From Croceivirga lutea (GTDB lineage Bacteria > Bacteroidota > Bacteroidia > Flavobacteriales > Flavobacteriaceae): a stretch of 64,000 nt of DNA. The position numbers were made by a program, and so were the translations under genes. The DNA lies in NCBI RefSeq assembly GCF_014235875.1, contig NZ_JACJUK010000001.1, positions 1-64,000 on the forward strand, written 5' to 3'. How positions within the stretch are numbered: the stretch's first letter is position 1; each line of letters begins with the position of its first letter. Of the stretch, positions 7,745 through 17,370 are shown one piece after another. The notes under the pieces were generated by a model. It was not told where the DNA came from, ran no database searches, and worked only from the letters and a program-made list of their open reading frames with translations.

Positions 7745-8467
7745 ATGGATAGAAGAAAAAGTATAAAGTCAATTGTGCTAGGTTCTGTGGCTGGCGGGCT
7801 AGCCTTAAAAGGTTGCAATACCGCACCAGAAGAAATTGAGCAAAGTGTAGCACAGGCCAATAAATTTTATGGCAGAACTCCGATGGAAAGAGAGCGAGAC
7901 GAAGCCATTGCCTCTAAAGCGTTTTTTAATGACCACCAGAGAGAAACAATGGTGGTGTTGTGTGATTTAATTTTACCACCAAGCGAGGAGTTTAAAGGAG
8001 CCTCAGATGCAGATGTAGTTTCGTTTATAGATTTTATGGCATTTGATGGTGAAGTTGAAAATGAAAATCTTCAAACCGACTTGCGTGGGGGTTTAATGTG
8101 GTTAGACCATACCAGCAACGATTTGTATGAAATGGATTTTAAATCTGCCACACCAGAACAACAAAAAGCTATTTTAGATAAAATTGCGTATTACAATCCC
8201 GAAGAACCTTGGGATGAAAGACCCTTTGAAGTTAACTTCTTTTCTATAGTTCGTAATTTAACAATGACAGGTTTTTATACCTCAGAAATAGGTATTGAAG
8301 AATTGGGTTATAAGGGTAATCAGCCCAACGTATGGGATGGTGTTCCAGAAGAAATATTGGCACAACATGGGGTATCTTATGAACCAGAATGGTTGGCCAA
8401 GTGTGTAGACCAAAGCAAACGCAATATAAAAGCAGAGTGGGATGAGAACGGTAACCTCCTCACTTAA
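7745..8467 (+). CDS. Gluconate 2-dehydrogenase subunit 3 family protein
   Basis: 240 residues. The N-terminus MDRRKSIKSIVLGS looks like a twin-arginine signal and is followed by a possible lipobox at GLALKGC. The body has the subunit-3 blocks NDHQRETMVVLCDLILPP, FIDFMA and FFSIVRNLTMTGFYTSEIG. In known enzymes this small subunit carries the Tat signal and is exported together with the folded flavoprotein. It begins 3 bp after the flavoprotein stop, so the two are translationally linked. The multihaem cytochrome subunit of the three-subunit enzymes is absent from this locus. A strong terminator follows. Confidence 0.88.
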   Translation: MDRRKSIKSIVLGSVAGGLALKGCNTAPEEIEQSVAQANKFYGRTPMERERDEAIASKAFFNDHQRETMVVLCDLILPPSEEFKGASDADVVSFIDFMAFDGEVENENLQTDLRGGLMWLDHTSNDLYEMDFKSATPEQQKAILDKIAYYNPEEPWDERPFEVNFFSIVRNLTMTGFYTSEIGIEELGYKGNQPNVWDGVPEEILAQHGVSYEPEWLAKCVDQSKRNIKAEWDENGNLLT

Positions 8468-8489
8468 AATATACTACCAGCCAAAAACG

Positions 8490-8517
8490 AAAAGCACCGA
8501 GAAATCGGTGCTTTTTC
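8490..8517 (+). terminator. Rho-independent terminator
   Basis: AAAGCACCGA (8491-8500) and TCGGTGCTTT (8505-8514) form a 10-bp perfect stem with a GAAA tetraloop and a short T-run. It ends the GMC dehydrogenase operon just before the icmF promoter. Confidence 0.9.
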
Positions 8518-8544
8518 ATTTTTAAAAAGCCCATTTTAAACCTG

Positions 8545-8552
8545 TAAATTTG
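8545..8552 (+). promoter_or_regulatory. Candidate -7 element TAnnTTTG for icmF
   Basis: TAAATTTG matches the Bacteroidota -7 consensus exactly and lies 20 bp before the icmF ATG, giving a short leader. No good TTG box is visible about 20 bp further upstream, where the terminator of the previous operon sits. Confidence 0.5.
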
Positions 8553-8572
8553 TAGAAACTGAATTAAACTGA

Positions 8573-11500
8573 ATGAAGTCTCCGGAAATTTATAAACCTA
8601 AGAACAAAGTAAGAATAGTTACTGCTGCTTCGCTTTTTGATGGTCATGATGCGTCTATAAATATCATGCGTAGAATCATACAAGCAACCGGTTGTGAAGT
8701 TATTCATTTAGGTCATGATAGAAGTGTTGAAGAGGTGGTAAATACTGCAATTCAAGAAGATGCTAACGCCATTGCTATGACCTCTTATCAAGGCGGGCAT
8801 AACGAATATTTTAAATACATGTATGATTTACTTCAAGAGAAAGGAGCTGGTCATATAAAAATATTTGGAGGCGGTGGTGGTGTAATTCTTCCAGAAGAGA
8901 TTAAGGCTTTAATGGAATATGGAATAACCCGAATTTACTCTCCTGATGATGGGCGAGAAATGGGACTGCAGGGCATGATTAACGATTTGGTTCAAAAATC
9001 AGATTATCCTATCGGAGATGAGCTTGCAGTTGATATCAAGAGGTTGCAAGCACGTGAACCAGGAGCTATAGCTAGAGTTATTTCTGCAGCAGAAAACTTC
9101 CCAGAAGTTGCTGCCGATATTTTAACTAAAATAAAAAACAGTAATAAAACGGCTACCACTCCGGTATTAGGTATTACGGGTACTGGTGGTGCAGGTAAAT
9201 CTAGTTTAGTAGATGAATTGGTTCGTAGGTTTTTATTAGACTTTCCTGAAAAAACTATTGGCCTCATATCTGTTGACCCCTCTAAACGTAAAACTGGTGG
9301 AGCCCTTTTGGGAGACCGTATTCGCATGAATGCCATAAACGATTCAAGAGTTTATATGCGCAGTTTAGCTACCCGCCAATCAAATTTAGCATTATCAAAA
9401 TATGTAAATGAAGCTATTGAAGTACTTAAGGCAGCAAAATTTGACTTGATCATCTTAGAAACTTCAGGTATAGGTCAATCTGATACTGAAATTATTGAAC
9501 ACTCTGATGTTTCGTTGTATGTAATGACACCAGAATTTGGTGCAGCTACGCAATTAGAAAAGATAGACATGCTAGATTTTGCTGATTTGGTAGCCATTAA
9601 CAAGTTTGATAAAAGGGGAGCTCAAGATGCATTGAGAGACGTTCGCAAACAATATATGCGTAATAACAACTTGTGGGATATTCCACAAGAAGAATTGCCC
9701 ATTTTTGGTACCCAAGCCTCTCAGTTTAACGACCCTGGAATGAACAGCTTGTATTCCAGAATATTTAAAACTATAGCAGAAAAAACAGGTGCAGATTTTA
9801 TAACTACGTTATATACCGAAGAAGGTGAGAGTGAAAAAATATATATTATTCCTCCAGCTCGTGTGCGTTATTTATCAGAAATAGCGGAAAATAATAGAAG
9901 CTATGACAGCATGGTGAAAGCGCAAGCTGAAATTGCAGAGCAGTTATTCGGTTTTTATAAAACTATTGCAGCGTTAAGTAATCAAAATCCTGAATTAACA
10001 AAGACAGGTATTGAAATAAATTCCGCTAAAATATCCGAGGAAAAAAGCTCGGTCGTAAAGGTATTACTAGCTGAATTTGACCGTGCTAAAATGAATTTAA
10101 ATCCGCACCATTGGGAACAAATTTTAAACTGGAGCAGTGTTGTAGAAAAGTATAAGGCACCAGAATATATTTTCAAGGTGCGTGATAAAGAAATTCGGAT
10201 GGATACGCATACCACTTCGTTATCACAAAAAGAAATTCCAAAGGTGGCACTGCCTAGGTTTAGCTCGTGGGGAGATATTTTAACATGGTTACTACAAGAA
10301 AATGTACCGGGAGAATTTCCGTATACTGCAGGTTTATATCCGTTTAAACGTAAAGGGGAAGACCCCACAAGAATGTTTGCCGGTGAAGGCGGTCCAGAGC
10401 GTACCAATAGAAGATTTCATTATGTAAGCTTAGAACAACCCGCCAAGCGTTTATCAACAGCGTTTGACTCTGTAACTTTATATGGTAACGACCCTGATTA
10501 CAGACCAGATATTTATGGTAAAATTGGTAATGCAGGGGTTTCTATTTGTTGTTTAGATGATGCCAAAAAACTGTATTCAGGATTTAATCTTGCTGACCCT
10601 AAAACATCAGTAAGCATGACTATAAATGGCCCAGCACCTATGTTGTTGGCCTATTTTATGAATGCAGCAATTGACCAACAGTGTGAGATTTACATCAAAG
10701 AAAACGGCTTAGAAAAAGAAGTTCAGTCAAAAATTGATGCTATTTATAAAGACAAAGAAAGGCCAACCTATTTTGGGGAGCTGCCAGAAGGTAATAATGG
10801 TTTAGGATTGTTTTTACTGGGCGTTACTGGTGACCAAGTTTTGCCTTTAGAAGTTTACCATACTATTAAAGCTACTACCATTTCTCAGGTTAGAGGTACC
10901 GTACAAGCTGATATTTTAAAGGAAGACCAAGCGCAAAACACCTGTATTTTTTCTACGGAATTTGCTTTAAAGCTAATGGGTGATGTGCAAGCCTATTTCA
11001 TAGCTAACAATGTTAGAAACTTTTATTCGGTTTCCATTTCTGGGTATCATATAGCAGAGGCTGGTGCAAACCCTATAACACAGTTGGCTTTTACCTTAGC
11101 TAACGGATTTACGTACGTAGAATATTACTTAAGTAGAGGAATGGATATTGATAAATTCGGACCTAATTTATCATTCTTCTTTTCTAACGGAATAGACCCT
11201 GAATATGCTGTTATTGGTCGTGTGGCAAGAAAAATTTGGGCAAAAGCCATGAAATTAAAGTATGGTGCTAGTCCGCGTGCTCAAATGTTGAAATATCATA
11301 TTCAAACTTCAGGTAGAAGCTTACATGCTCAAGAAATTGATTTTAATGACATTAGAACCACTTTGCAGGCGCTGTATGCCATCTATGACAATTGCAATTC
11401 TTTACACACCAACGCTTATGATGAAGCTATAACAACCCCAACCGAAGAGTCTGTAAGAAGAGCAATGGCTATTCAATTAATTATTAATAGAGAACTGGGT

Positions 11501-11986
11501 TTAGCTAAAAATGAAAATCCGTTACAGGGTTCTTTTATTATAGAAGAGTTAACAGATTTGGTAGAAGAGGCCGTACTTCAAGAGTTTGATAGAATTACAG
11601 AACGAGGCGGTGTTTTAGGCGCTATGGAGACTATGTATCAAAGAGGTAAAATACAAGAAGAAAGCTTGCATTATGAAACGCTAAAACATAATGGTGAATA
11701 TCCTATTATTGGGGTAAATACCTTTTTGAGTAGCAAAGGCTCTCCAACGGTTTTACCACAAGAAGTAATTAGAGCTACAGAAGATGAAAAAGAAAATCAA
11801 ATTAAAACCTTAAACAATTTACATAAAGCTTGGAATACAAAAGAAAAGCTTGGTCAATTGCAACAGGTAGCTATGCGTAACGAAAATATTTTTGAAGAGC
11901 TAATGGAAGTAAGCAAATATTGTTCTTTAGGTGAAATAACGAACGCACTTTTTGAAGTAGGCGGGCAATATAGAAGAAATATGTAA
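8573..11986 (+). CDS. icmF: Fused isobutyryl-CoA mutase IcmF (B12-dependent acyl-CoA mutase)
   Basis: 1137 residues in the IcmF order. A cobalamin-binding domain (about 10-145) has the base-off signature D23-G-H25-D and a glycine-rich FGGGGGV. A MeaI-type G-protein chaperone domain (about 195-415) has a P-loop GTGGAGKSS and NKFD. A long linker is followed by the mutase TIM barrel (about 560-1137) with [29 protein letters not shown] and the fused GTPase separate it from ordinary methylmalonyl-CoA mutase. Known IcmF enzymes interconvert isobutyryl- and n-butyryl-CoA and sometimes act on isovaleryl/pivalyl-CoA. Database names for such genes are often just methylmalonyl-CoA mutase. Cotranscribed with the receptor gene 2 bp downstream. 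Confidence 0.9.
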   Translation: MKSPEIYKPKNKVRIVTAASLFDGHDASINIMRRIIQATGCEVIHLGHDRSVEEVVNTAIQEDANAIAMTSYQGGHNEYFKYMYDLLQEKGAGHIKIFGGGGGVILPEEIKALMEYGITRIYSPDDGREMGLQGMINDLVQKSDYPIGDELAVDIKRLQAREPGAIARVISAAENFPEVAADILTKIKNSNKTATTPVLGITGTGGAGKSSLVDELVRRFLLDFPEKTIGLISVDPSKRKTGGALLGDRIRMNAINDSRVYMRSLATRQSNLALSKYVNEAIEVLKAAKFDLIILETSGIGQSDTEIIEHSDVSLYVMTPEFGAATQLEKIDMLDFADLVAINKFDKRGAQDALRDVRKQYMRNNNLWDIPQEELPIFGTQASQFNDPGMNSLYSRIFKTIAEKTGADFITTLYTEEGESEKIYIIPPARVRYLSEIAENNRSYDSMVKAQAEIAEQLFGFYKTIAALSNQNPELTKTGIEINSAKISEEKSSVVKVLLAEFDRAKMNLNPHHWEQILNWSSVVEKYKAPEYIFKVRDKEIRMDTHTTSLSQKEIPKVALPRFSSWGDILTWLLQENVPGEFPYTAGLYPFKRKGEDPTRMFAGEGGPERTNRRFHYVSLEQPAKRLSTAFDSVTLYGNDPDYRPDIYGKIGNAGVSICCLDDAKKLYSGFNLADPKTSVSMTINGPAPMLLAYFMNAAIDQQCEIYIKENGLEKEVQSKIDAIYKDKERPTYFGELPEGNNGLGLFLLGVTGDQVLPLEVYHTIKATTISQVRGTVQADILKEDQAQNTCIFSTEFALKLMGDVQAYFIANNVRNFYSVSISGYHIAEAGANPITQLAFTLANGFTYVEYYLSRGMDIDKFGPNLSFFFSNGIDPEYAVIGRVARKIWAKAMKLKYGASPRAQMLKYHIQTSGRSLHAQEIDFNDIRTTLQALYAIYDNCNSLHTNAYDEAITTPTEESVRRAMAIQLIINRELGLAKNENPLQGSFIIEELTDLVEEAVLQEFDRITERGGVLGAMETMYQRGKIQEESLHYETLKHNGEYPIIGVNTFLSSKGSPTVLPQEVIRATEDEKENQIKTLNNLHKAWNTKEKLGQLQQVAMRNENIFEELMEVSKYCSLGEITNALFEVGGQYRRNM

Positions 11987-11988
11987 GT

Positions 11989-14016
11989 ATGATAAAGCGG
12001 TTTTTAGTATTGTCTTTAGGGCTTATTTTTAGTTGCATACAAGCTCAAGTTCAGCCTATTAAATTAGATTCTGTTGTAGTTGAAGCTACACGGCTAAAAA
12101 CAGTAAAAAATGAGTCTCCTTCTTCAATAACAGTAAAATCATTTGCTTTAGAGAGAGAGAACATGCAGCAACTTACGCTGAATAACTATTTACAAGGCGT
12201 TCCAGGGTTGTTTATTCAAAATAGCAACAATTTTGCTCAAGATTCTAGAATTTCAATAAGAGGTTTTGGGTCAAGGTCAGCTTTTGGTATTAGAGGAGTA
12301 AAGTTGATTGTAGATGGTATTCCAGAAACTACTCCAGATGGTCAAGGCCAAATAGATAATTTGGGTTTAGGACTCATACAAAATGTTGAGATTTTAAGGG
12401 GTGCTTCTTCAGCACTTTATGGTAATGCCTCTGGCGGAGTTATAAGCATTTCTACTTTAGGTAATTTTGAAAACGATTTTCTTACCCTTTCTTCGGGAAT
12501 AGGGAGCTTTGGTTTTCAAAATTATCAAGCTTTAGGGGGTCTTAAAAATGATAAGCTTGAGACGGTATTGTTTCTGAATAGAACGGTTTCAGACGGCTAT
12601 CGCGAGCACAGCAAATTTGAAACCAATCAATTTAATTTAAAATCAAAAAGGGCTATATCAAATACTTCAAATTTAATCGTTCAACTGAATTATACAGATA
12701 GTCCTATTGCAGAAGACGCAGGCGGAATTACCGCTGAGGATGTTGCTAATGATAGAAGACAAGCTAGAGATAGAAATCTTGACTTTAATGCAAGTGAAGC
12801 CGTAAATCAATTAAAAACAGGATTAGCTTTTCAATGGCAAAAAACAGATATTGAATTCAATAGTTTTGGGTATTATTCCTATCGTGATTTTGAAAACTAT
12901 CTTCCGTTTGAAAATGGGGGCGCAGTAGATTTAGTTCGAAATTATTGGGGGCATGGGTCCAACCTCAGTTTTTATCCTTTAAAGCGTAAAGAAGAGATTT
13001 CTTTTCAAGTTGGATATGAGCTGGCTTTACAAAATGATAGACGTACACGATACAATAACTTACTGGGCAACAGAGGTGAAGTTAGTCTTCAGCAAAACGA
13101 AATTTTTCAAAACTTTGGTGCCTTTGTTTTGGCAAAATCTCAATTGGGAAGCTTTAATTTTTCTGGCGGGTTACGTTTTGATGCGAACAAACTTAAAGCA
13201 GAAGACAATTTTTTATTAGATGGTAATGCCTCAGATAAACTTAATCTCAATACACTAAATCCAAGTATTGGGGTGCGCTACGCACTAACCAAAGCACATT
13301 CATTTTTTTCTAATTTCTCCACCAGTTTTGAAACGCCTGTATTAAGTGAGTTAAGTGCAAATCCTACAAATCAAGGTGGGTTTAATCAAGAGCTATCAGA
13401 GCAAACCGCTTCTAATTTTGAATTAGGCTATAGTTTTACAAATGCTAAAATTGCTATAGATGCTACCGTATTTTCAATTAAAACAAAAGGCGATATTGTT
13501 CCATTTGAATTGGAAGCTTTTCCAGAAAGAACCTTTTATAGAAATGCAGGAGAAACCAAGAGAATTGGTCTAGAACTAGAAAATACGGTTTACCTAAGTC
13601 CTAAGCTAAAACTAAATTCAAGTTACAGTTGGTCAAAATTTACCTATGAGGAATATGAACTCCCAAACGGAAGTTTTAATGACAACAAACTACCAGGTAT
13701 ACCTGAACATCTTTTTAATGTACAAGGCATTTATACTACAGACACGAATTTCATTGTAGTAGTAAACACGCAGTATAGAGGTTCTTTTTATGCCAATGAT
13801 GCTAACACTATTGAAGAAGGTGGAGTTTTTTTGGTAAGCTCTAATATTTCTAAAGCCTTTGTTTTTACGGGTTTCAAATTGAAGCCCTATATAGGCGTCA
13901 ACAATCTTTTAGACCAAAAGTATAGTGATAATGTTCGTATTAATGCTTTTGGTAATAGGTATTTTGAACCAGCAGCCGGCATTAACTTGTATGCGGGTTT
14001 ACGCTTGTTATTTTAA
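11989..14016 (+). CDS. TonB-dependent outer-membrane receptor
   Basis: 675 residues. A signal peptide of about 19 residues ends CIQAQ. The plug domain follows (about 30-150) with RISIRGFGSRSAFGIRG, KLIVDGIPE and VEILRGASSALYGNASGGV, which is FecA/PcoB-like. The C-terminal beta-barrel ends in GINLYAGLRLLF, with the terminal aromatic needed for outer-membrane insertion. There is no CarboxypepD_reg-like prefix and no SusD partner, so polysaccharide uptake is unlikely; siderophore, metal or cofactor uptake is more likely. The start lies 2 bp after the icmF stop. Cobalamin uptake is an attractive but unproved inference from this linkage to a B12 enzyme. Confidence 0.9.
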   Translation: MIKRFLVLSLGLIFSCIQAQVQPIKLDSVVVEATRLKTVKNESPSSITVKSFALERENMQQLTLNNYLQGVPGLFIQNSNNFAQDSRISIRGFGSRSAFGIRGVKLIVDGIPETTPDGQGQIDNLGLGLIQNVEILRGASSALYGNASGGVISISTLGNFENDFLTLSSGIGSFGFQNYQALGGLKNDKLETVLFLNRTVSDGYREHSKFETNQFNLKSKRAISNTSNLIVQLNYTDSPIAEDAGGITAEDVANDRRQARDRNLDFNASEAVNQLKTGLAFQWQKTDIEFNSFGYYSYRDFENYLPFENGGAVDLVRNYWGHGSNLSFYPLKRKEEISFQVGYELALQNDRRTRYNNLLGNRGEVSLQQNEIFQNFGAFVLAKSQLGSFNFSGGLRFDANKLKAEDNFLLDGNASDKLNLNTLNPSIGVRYALTKAHSFFSNFSTSFETPVLSELSANPTNQGGFNQELSEQTASNFELGYSFTNAKIAIDATVFSIKTKGDIVPFELEAFPERTFYRNAGETKRIGLELENTVYLSPKLKLNSSYSWSKFTYEEYELPNGSFNDNKLPGIPEHLFNVQGIYTTDTNFIVVVNTQYRGSFYANDANTIEEGGVFLVSSNISKAFVFTGFKLKPYIGVNNLLDQKYSDNVRINAFGNRYFEPAAGINLYAGLRLLF

Positions 14017-14096
14017 ATGAAACAGGAATTACTTCATTTCCATCAATAGTTACCCTTAGAAATTTTCAATTTTGGGGTGAACAAAAAAAGAAAACT

Positions 14097-14282
14097 ATGA
14101 ATAGCGACACTTTAGAAGGAAAATGGAAACAAATTAAAGGTGAGTTTAAGCAAAAATATGGCTCACTAACAGATAATGATGTTACCTATACCGAAGGTAA
14201 ATTTGATGAAATGGTAGGTAAACTACAAGAGAAAACAGGTAAAACCAAGGAAGAAATAAAAAGTGAAATAGATAATTGGTAA
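14097..14282 (+). CDS. CsbD family stress protein
   Basis: 61 residues with the CsbD signature: DTLEGKWKQIKGEFKQKYG, then LTDNDVTYTEGKFDEMVGKLQEKTGKT. CsbD proteins are small, charged and mostly helical, and are induced by general stress in many bacteria; the molecular role is unknown. The full family length is present. It has its own start 80 bp after the receptor gene and a strong terminator directly behind it, so it is probably a single-gene unit. Confidence 0.9.
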   Translation: MNSDTLEGKWKQIKGEFKQKYGSLTDNDVTYTEGKFDEMVGKLQEKTGKTKEEIKSEIDNW

Positions 14283-14298
14283 TACCAATAAATAATAA

Positions 14299-14328
14299 AA
14301 AAGGGAGGCATTTGCCTCCCTTTTTTTT
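14299..14328. terminator. Bidirectional rho-independent terminator
   Basis: AAGGGAGGCA (14301-14310) pairs with TGCCTCCCTT across a TT loop, with A-runs and T-runs on both sides. It serves csbD on the plus strand and the ArsC-like gene on the minus strand. Confidence 0.9.
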
Positions 14329-14342
14329 GCTCAAGTAGTTAT

Positions 14343-14720
14343 TTATTCTTTTTCGATAGTAGCACTATCTGCTTCTTGTATTTTTACAAAATCAGAAGGG
14401 GTTTTCAAAAACATGGCTTTTTTATGCGTAAGCAACACTGGGTGAGCTAGTATTAACGGATTTTTACTTAGCATGGTTAGCCAGTCGTTCTTTTCTAAAT
14501 CTACATTATCTTCTTTATAATTTGACGTAAAGTCAGGATGTTCTTGATTGACCATGTGTGAAGCATCTACTGAAAGGTCTTTACAAATTTCGGCCCACTG
14601 GGTTGGGGTTACCGTGTCTTTAGAAATGTCTATAAGTTGTACCTTCTTGTCACTACTTTTTACAAAACCTACAGCTTGTTTGCCAATAGAATCCTTAGAA
14701 TTGTAATATAATTGTATCAT
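14343..14720 (-). CDS. ArsC/Spx-fold protein lacking the catalytic cysteine
   Basis: 125 residues from the ATG at 14720. An in-frame ATG at 14747 would add nine residues, but the family begins at MIQLYYN and an A-rich leader precedes 14720. The fold follows ArsC-like thioredoxin proteins: beta strand plus IGKQAVGF helix, LIDISKDTVTPTQWAEIC, LSKNPLILAHPVLL (with the cis-Pro) and KKAMFLKTPSDF. Active arsenate reductases read N-x-x-C-S near the N-terminus; here the equivalent is YYNSKDS, with Asp in place of Cys. It is therefore unlikely to be a reductase. A regulatory or scaffold role is possible, though unproved. Confidence 0.7.
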   Translation of the reverse strand: MIQLYYNSKDSIGKQAVGFVKSSDKKVQLIDISKDTVTPTQWAEICKDLSVDASHMVNQEHPDFTSNYKEDNVDLEKNDWLTMLSKNPLILAHPVLLTHKKAMFLKTPSDFVKIQEADSATIEKE

Positions 14721-14913
14721 GTTTTTATGTTTTGAAATTACGCCCATTTTGTACGATTTAGTTTAAAGGTACGTGGTAAAAAGGTTTAGAATTAAGTCAA
14801 ATGAATTGATTATTTGCTCTTTTGCTTTTAAGCGTTTAAAACAGTTATTATTATTAACTATGGGTTGTTAGTTATTACTTATAAAACCCCTGTAAGGTTC
14901 CTATCAAAAACCC

Positions 14914-14921
14914 TACTTTTG
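14914..14921 (+). promoter_or_regulatory. Candidate -7 element TAnnTTTG for trxB
   Basis: TACTTTTG matches the Bacteroidota -7 consensus and lies 30 bp upstream of the trxB ATG. The -33 TTG is not obvious, so this rests on the -7 box and its position only. Confidence 0.5.
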
Positions 14922-14951
14922 TTATAGCAAATATTCATAGAAATACGTGTT

Positions 14952-15929
14952 ATGTCTGAACAAATAGAAAGATTAAAAACAGTTATAATAGGTTCTGGTC
15001 CAGCGGGTTATACCGCTGCAATTTATGCATCTAGAGCAGATTTAAGACCAGTTTTATATACCGGAATGGAACCGGGAGGCCAATTAACAACAACTACTGA
15101 GGTTGACAACTTTCCTGGTTACCCAGAAGGGATAGATGGCCCAAGCATGATGGTGCAGTTACAGCAACAAGCTGAGCGTTTTGGAACAGAGGTGCGTATA
15201 GGTATGGTAACCACTACAGAATTAAGTGATGAAGTTGGAGGTATTCACAAACTTACCATTGACGATAGTAAGGTTATTGAAGCAGAGACGGTAATTATTT
15301 CTACAGGCGCGTCGGCAAAATATTTAGGTTTACCTAGTGAACAACGCTTGCGTGGTGGTGGTGTTTCTGCATGTGCAGTATGTGATGGTTTCTTTTATAA
15401 AGGACAAGAGGTTGCTATTGTTGGAGCAGGGGATACAGCCGCTGAAGAAGCTTCATACTTAGCAAATATCTGTAAAAAGGTAACAATGTTAGTTCGTAAA
15501 GACCATATGCGCGCTTCAAAAGCTATGCAGCATAGAGTAAATAGTTTACCAAACATTGAAATAAAATACAATACAGAGGTAGATGAAGTTTTAGGTGAGC
15601 AGGTAGTAGAAGGTTTACGCATGGTTAACAATCAAACAGGTGAAAAAGAAGAAATAGCCATTACAGGGTTATTTATTGCAATTGGTCACAAACCAAATAC
15701 TGATATTTTTAAAGGCCAGTTAGAAATGGACGATGTAGGGTATATTATTACCAAACCAGATTCTACAAAAACAAACAAACCTGGAGTATTCGCAAGTGGT
15801 GATGCCCAAGATAAAATATACAGACAAGCAATTACAGCTGCAGGTACAGGCTGTATGGCAGCCTTAGATGCCGAACGTTATTTAGCAGAAGTCGGCTCTG
15901 TAGAGGAAGCCACTGCAAGATGGGATTAA
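14952..15929 (+). CDS. trxB: Thioredoxin-disulfide reductase
   Basis: 325 residues, full length for the low-molecular-weight TrxB class. The FAD fold has VIIGSGPAGYTAAIYA and MEPGGQLTTTTEVDNFPG. The redox centre is C141-A-V-C144 in SACAVCDGFF. The NADPH fold has IVGAGDTAAEEASYL. GVFASGDAQDKIYRQAITAAGTGCMAA closes the FAD site. It keeps thioredoxin reduced with NADPH in the cytoplasm. It is a single gene with its own promoter and a strong terminator. Confidence 0.97.
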   Translation: MSEQIERLKTVIIGSGPAGYTAAIYASRADLRPVLYTGMEPGGQLTTTTEVDNFPGYPEGIDGPSMMVQLQQQAERFGTEVRIGMVTTTELSDEVGGIHKLTIDDSKVIEAETVIISTGASAKYLGLPSEQRLRGGGVSACAVCDGFFYKGQEVAIVGAGDTAAEEASYLANICKKVTMLVRKDHMRASKAMQHRVNSLPNIEIKYNTEVDEVLGEQVVEGLRMVNNQTGEKEEIAITGLFIAIGHKPNTDIFKGQLEMDDVGYIITKPDSTKTNKPGVFASGDAQDKIYRQAITAAGTGCMAALDAERYLAEVGSVEEATARWD

Positions 15930-15931
15930 TA

Positions 15932-15959
15932 AAAAAGCCGCTTAAAGCGGCTTTTTTTA
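15932..15959. terminator. Rho-independent terminator after trxB
   Basis: AAAGCCGCTT (15934-15943) pairs with AAGCGGCTTT (15944-15953) as a perfect palindrome, with an A-run before and T-run after. It overlaps the stop of the convergent gene at 15957 and can serve both directions. Confidence 0.9.
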
Positions 15960-16409
15960 ATCTATACGTTTATAGTTTTCAGAAAAAGTTCGATTTCCTT
16001 CTTCATCATAACTTATCTGACTGTAATTTTTAGCATTCAAATCTAGCTCAAATTTAAATAGTCTTAAGGTGTCTAAAGCTTTCATCATTTCGGCATCGCC
16101 ATACTCAATAGTTTCAATTAAATGACCATCTTCAATTTCATATGAACCATAGCCGAACCTACCATTTGGTTCCCCAGGAACATATCTAGACCACATTATT
16201 TTACCGTTGTAATACATTTTTACCTGTCTGTAGCCTTCGTCTTTTTCTACAGTGTCAGAAATATTTATACCATCATCATAATTATAAAAACTAACCAATT
16301 CCCAAGTACCCTCTATAGAGTTAAAAGAATCTGAAGAAGCATCGGTCTCCATTGTAGTTGCACCAACTAACAACAAGACCAAAAATAAGAGTGCGAAAAT
16401 TTTTTTCAT
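15957..16409 (-). CDS. Secreted lipocalin-like / DUF4488-like protein
   Basis: 150 residues. An N-terminal signal peptide (MKKIFALLFLVLLLVGATT) is followed by one small beta domain: IEGTWELVSFYNY, QVKMYYNGKIMWSRYV, FGYGSYEIEDGHLIE and FKFELDLNAKNYSQISY. The opening GTWELVS and repeated strands are typical of lipocalin-like secreted proteins of Bacteroidota. Such proteins probably bind small hydrophobic molecules, but no ligand is known. It is transcribed alone, towards trxB. Confidence 0.6.
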   Translation of the reverse strand: MKKIFALLFLVLLLVGATTMETDASSDSFNSIEGTWELVSFYNYDDGINISDTVEKDEGYRQVKMYYNGKIMWSRYVPGEPNGRFGYGSYEIEDGHLIETIEYGDAEMMKALDTLRLFKFELDLNAKNYSQISYDEEGNRTFSENYKRID

Positions 16410-16502
16410 TTTGCTATAAATTTTGGTTCGTGTTGAATATTTCTATAAAAGGTACGAATAATTTTGAAGATATGTTAAAATAATACTACAAATATTATCA
16501 AA

Positions 16503-16541
16503 TTAAAAATGCCTTTAGTAGCCAACTAAAGGCATTTTAAG
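16503..16541 (-). terminator. Strong terminator of the GIN/PspC/PadR operon
   Basis: AAAATGCCTTTAGT (16506-16519) and ACTAAAGGCATTTT (16525-16538) form a perfect 14-bp stem with a 5-nt loop, followed on the minus strand by a T-rich tail. It lies 20 bp beyond the last gene of the operon. Confidence 0.9.
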
Positions 16542-16561
16542 GTTGGTTAACACAATGAAAA

Positions 16562-17284
16562 TTATTGTTTTCTCACACTCCCAGAAACCGATTTTGATTT
16601 TTGAACACTTGGGTCTCCTGAGTACGAAATATCTGCTCCGCTACTAGCATCGGCTATGAGACTTTCGATAACATTAACATCGATATCTGCGCCACTACTT
16701 GCATTGGCATCGCATGTTCTTGCTTCTAACCCTCTAGCTCTAATATCTGAACCACTGCTTGCGTCTGCATAAAAACTATCTGTTTTACCACTTAGTTTAA
16801 TGTCTGCTCCGCTGCTACAATTGGCGTTAATTTCCTCCGCGGAAACCTCTGCTTCAATGTCAGAACCACTAGAAGCTTCAATATGTAATCTTTCAGCTGA
16901 AATTACATTCTGACCAAGTAAATCAGCTCCACTAGAGCTTTCTAAGGCGGTAACTCTTGGTAAAGACACGTATACATTTTTTGTAGCTCTTCCAATATTT
17001 TCTGTGGTATGAATTTTTAATCGACCGTTGTTAATATCAGTTTCAATTAGGTCAATTACATTTTCATCTGCTTCAACCACAATTTTAAATTCATCGTCTT
17101 GAGTTACAAAAACATCTAGACCTTCAGAAGCATAAACTTCTGTAAAATCTTCAGTTACTGTTCTAGTTTCTTCGGTAACTTGACCGTTACCTTGTTTGCC
17201 TGAGCCAAAATTTACATCAAACATACAAGATGATGCAAATAATGACATGATGATGGCTACGGCTATTCTCGCTAATGTTGTCAT
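16562..17284 (-). CDS. GIN-domain (DUF2807) lipoprotein
   Basis: 240 residues. A signal peptide ends FASSC, so it is probably a lipoprotein. Residues from about 35 form a GIN domain (head GIN, DUF2807) starting TRTVTEDFTEVYASEGLDVFVTQ. The second half is a regular repeat: SSG(A/S)D(I/L) occurs six times at roughly 19-residue spacing, predicting a right-handed beta-helix with one Ser-Gly-Asp turn per coil. Proteins of this family are often labelled auto-transporter adhesin, but there is no autotransporter barrel here. It is the last gene of the padR-pspC operon, suggesting an envelope-stress role. Confidence 0.8.
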   Translation of the reverse strand: MTTLARIAVAIIMSLFASSCMFDVNFGSGKQGNGQVTEETRTVTEDFTEVYASEGLDVFVTQDDEFKIVVEADENVIDLIETDINNGRLKIHTTENIGRATKNVYVSLPRVTALESSSGADLLGQNVISAERLHIEASSGSDIEAEVSAEEINANCSSGADIKLSGKTDSFYADASSGSDIRARGLEARTCDANASSGADIDVNVIESLIADASSGADISYSGDPSVQKSKSVSGSVRKQ

Positions 17285-17370
17285 GATGTTTGTTTTAATT
17301 GATTGATTAAATGTATTTTAAAAGATTGTTGTTTTGAATTAATTCGTACTCAATTGTTGAATTTAGCTTC

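Noticed and set aside
9982-10407. Long open frame antisense to icmF
   Set aside because: It is the mirror of a strongly coding frame and has no start context or family motif.
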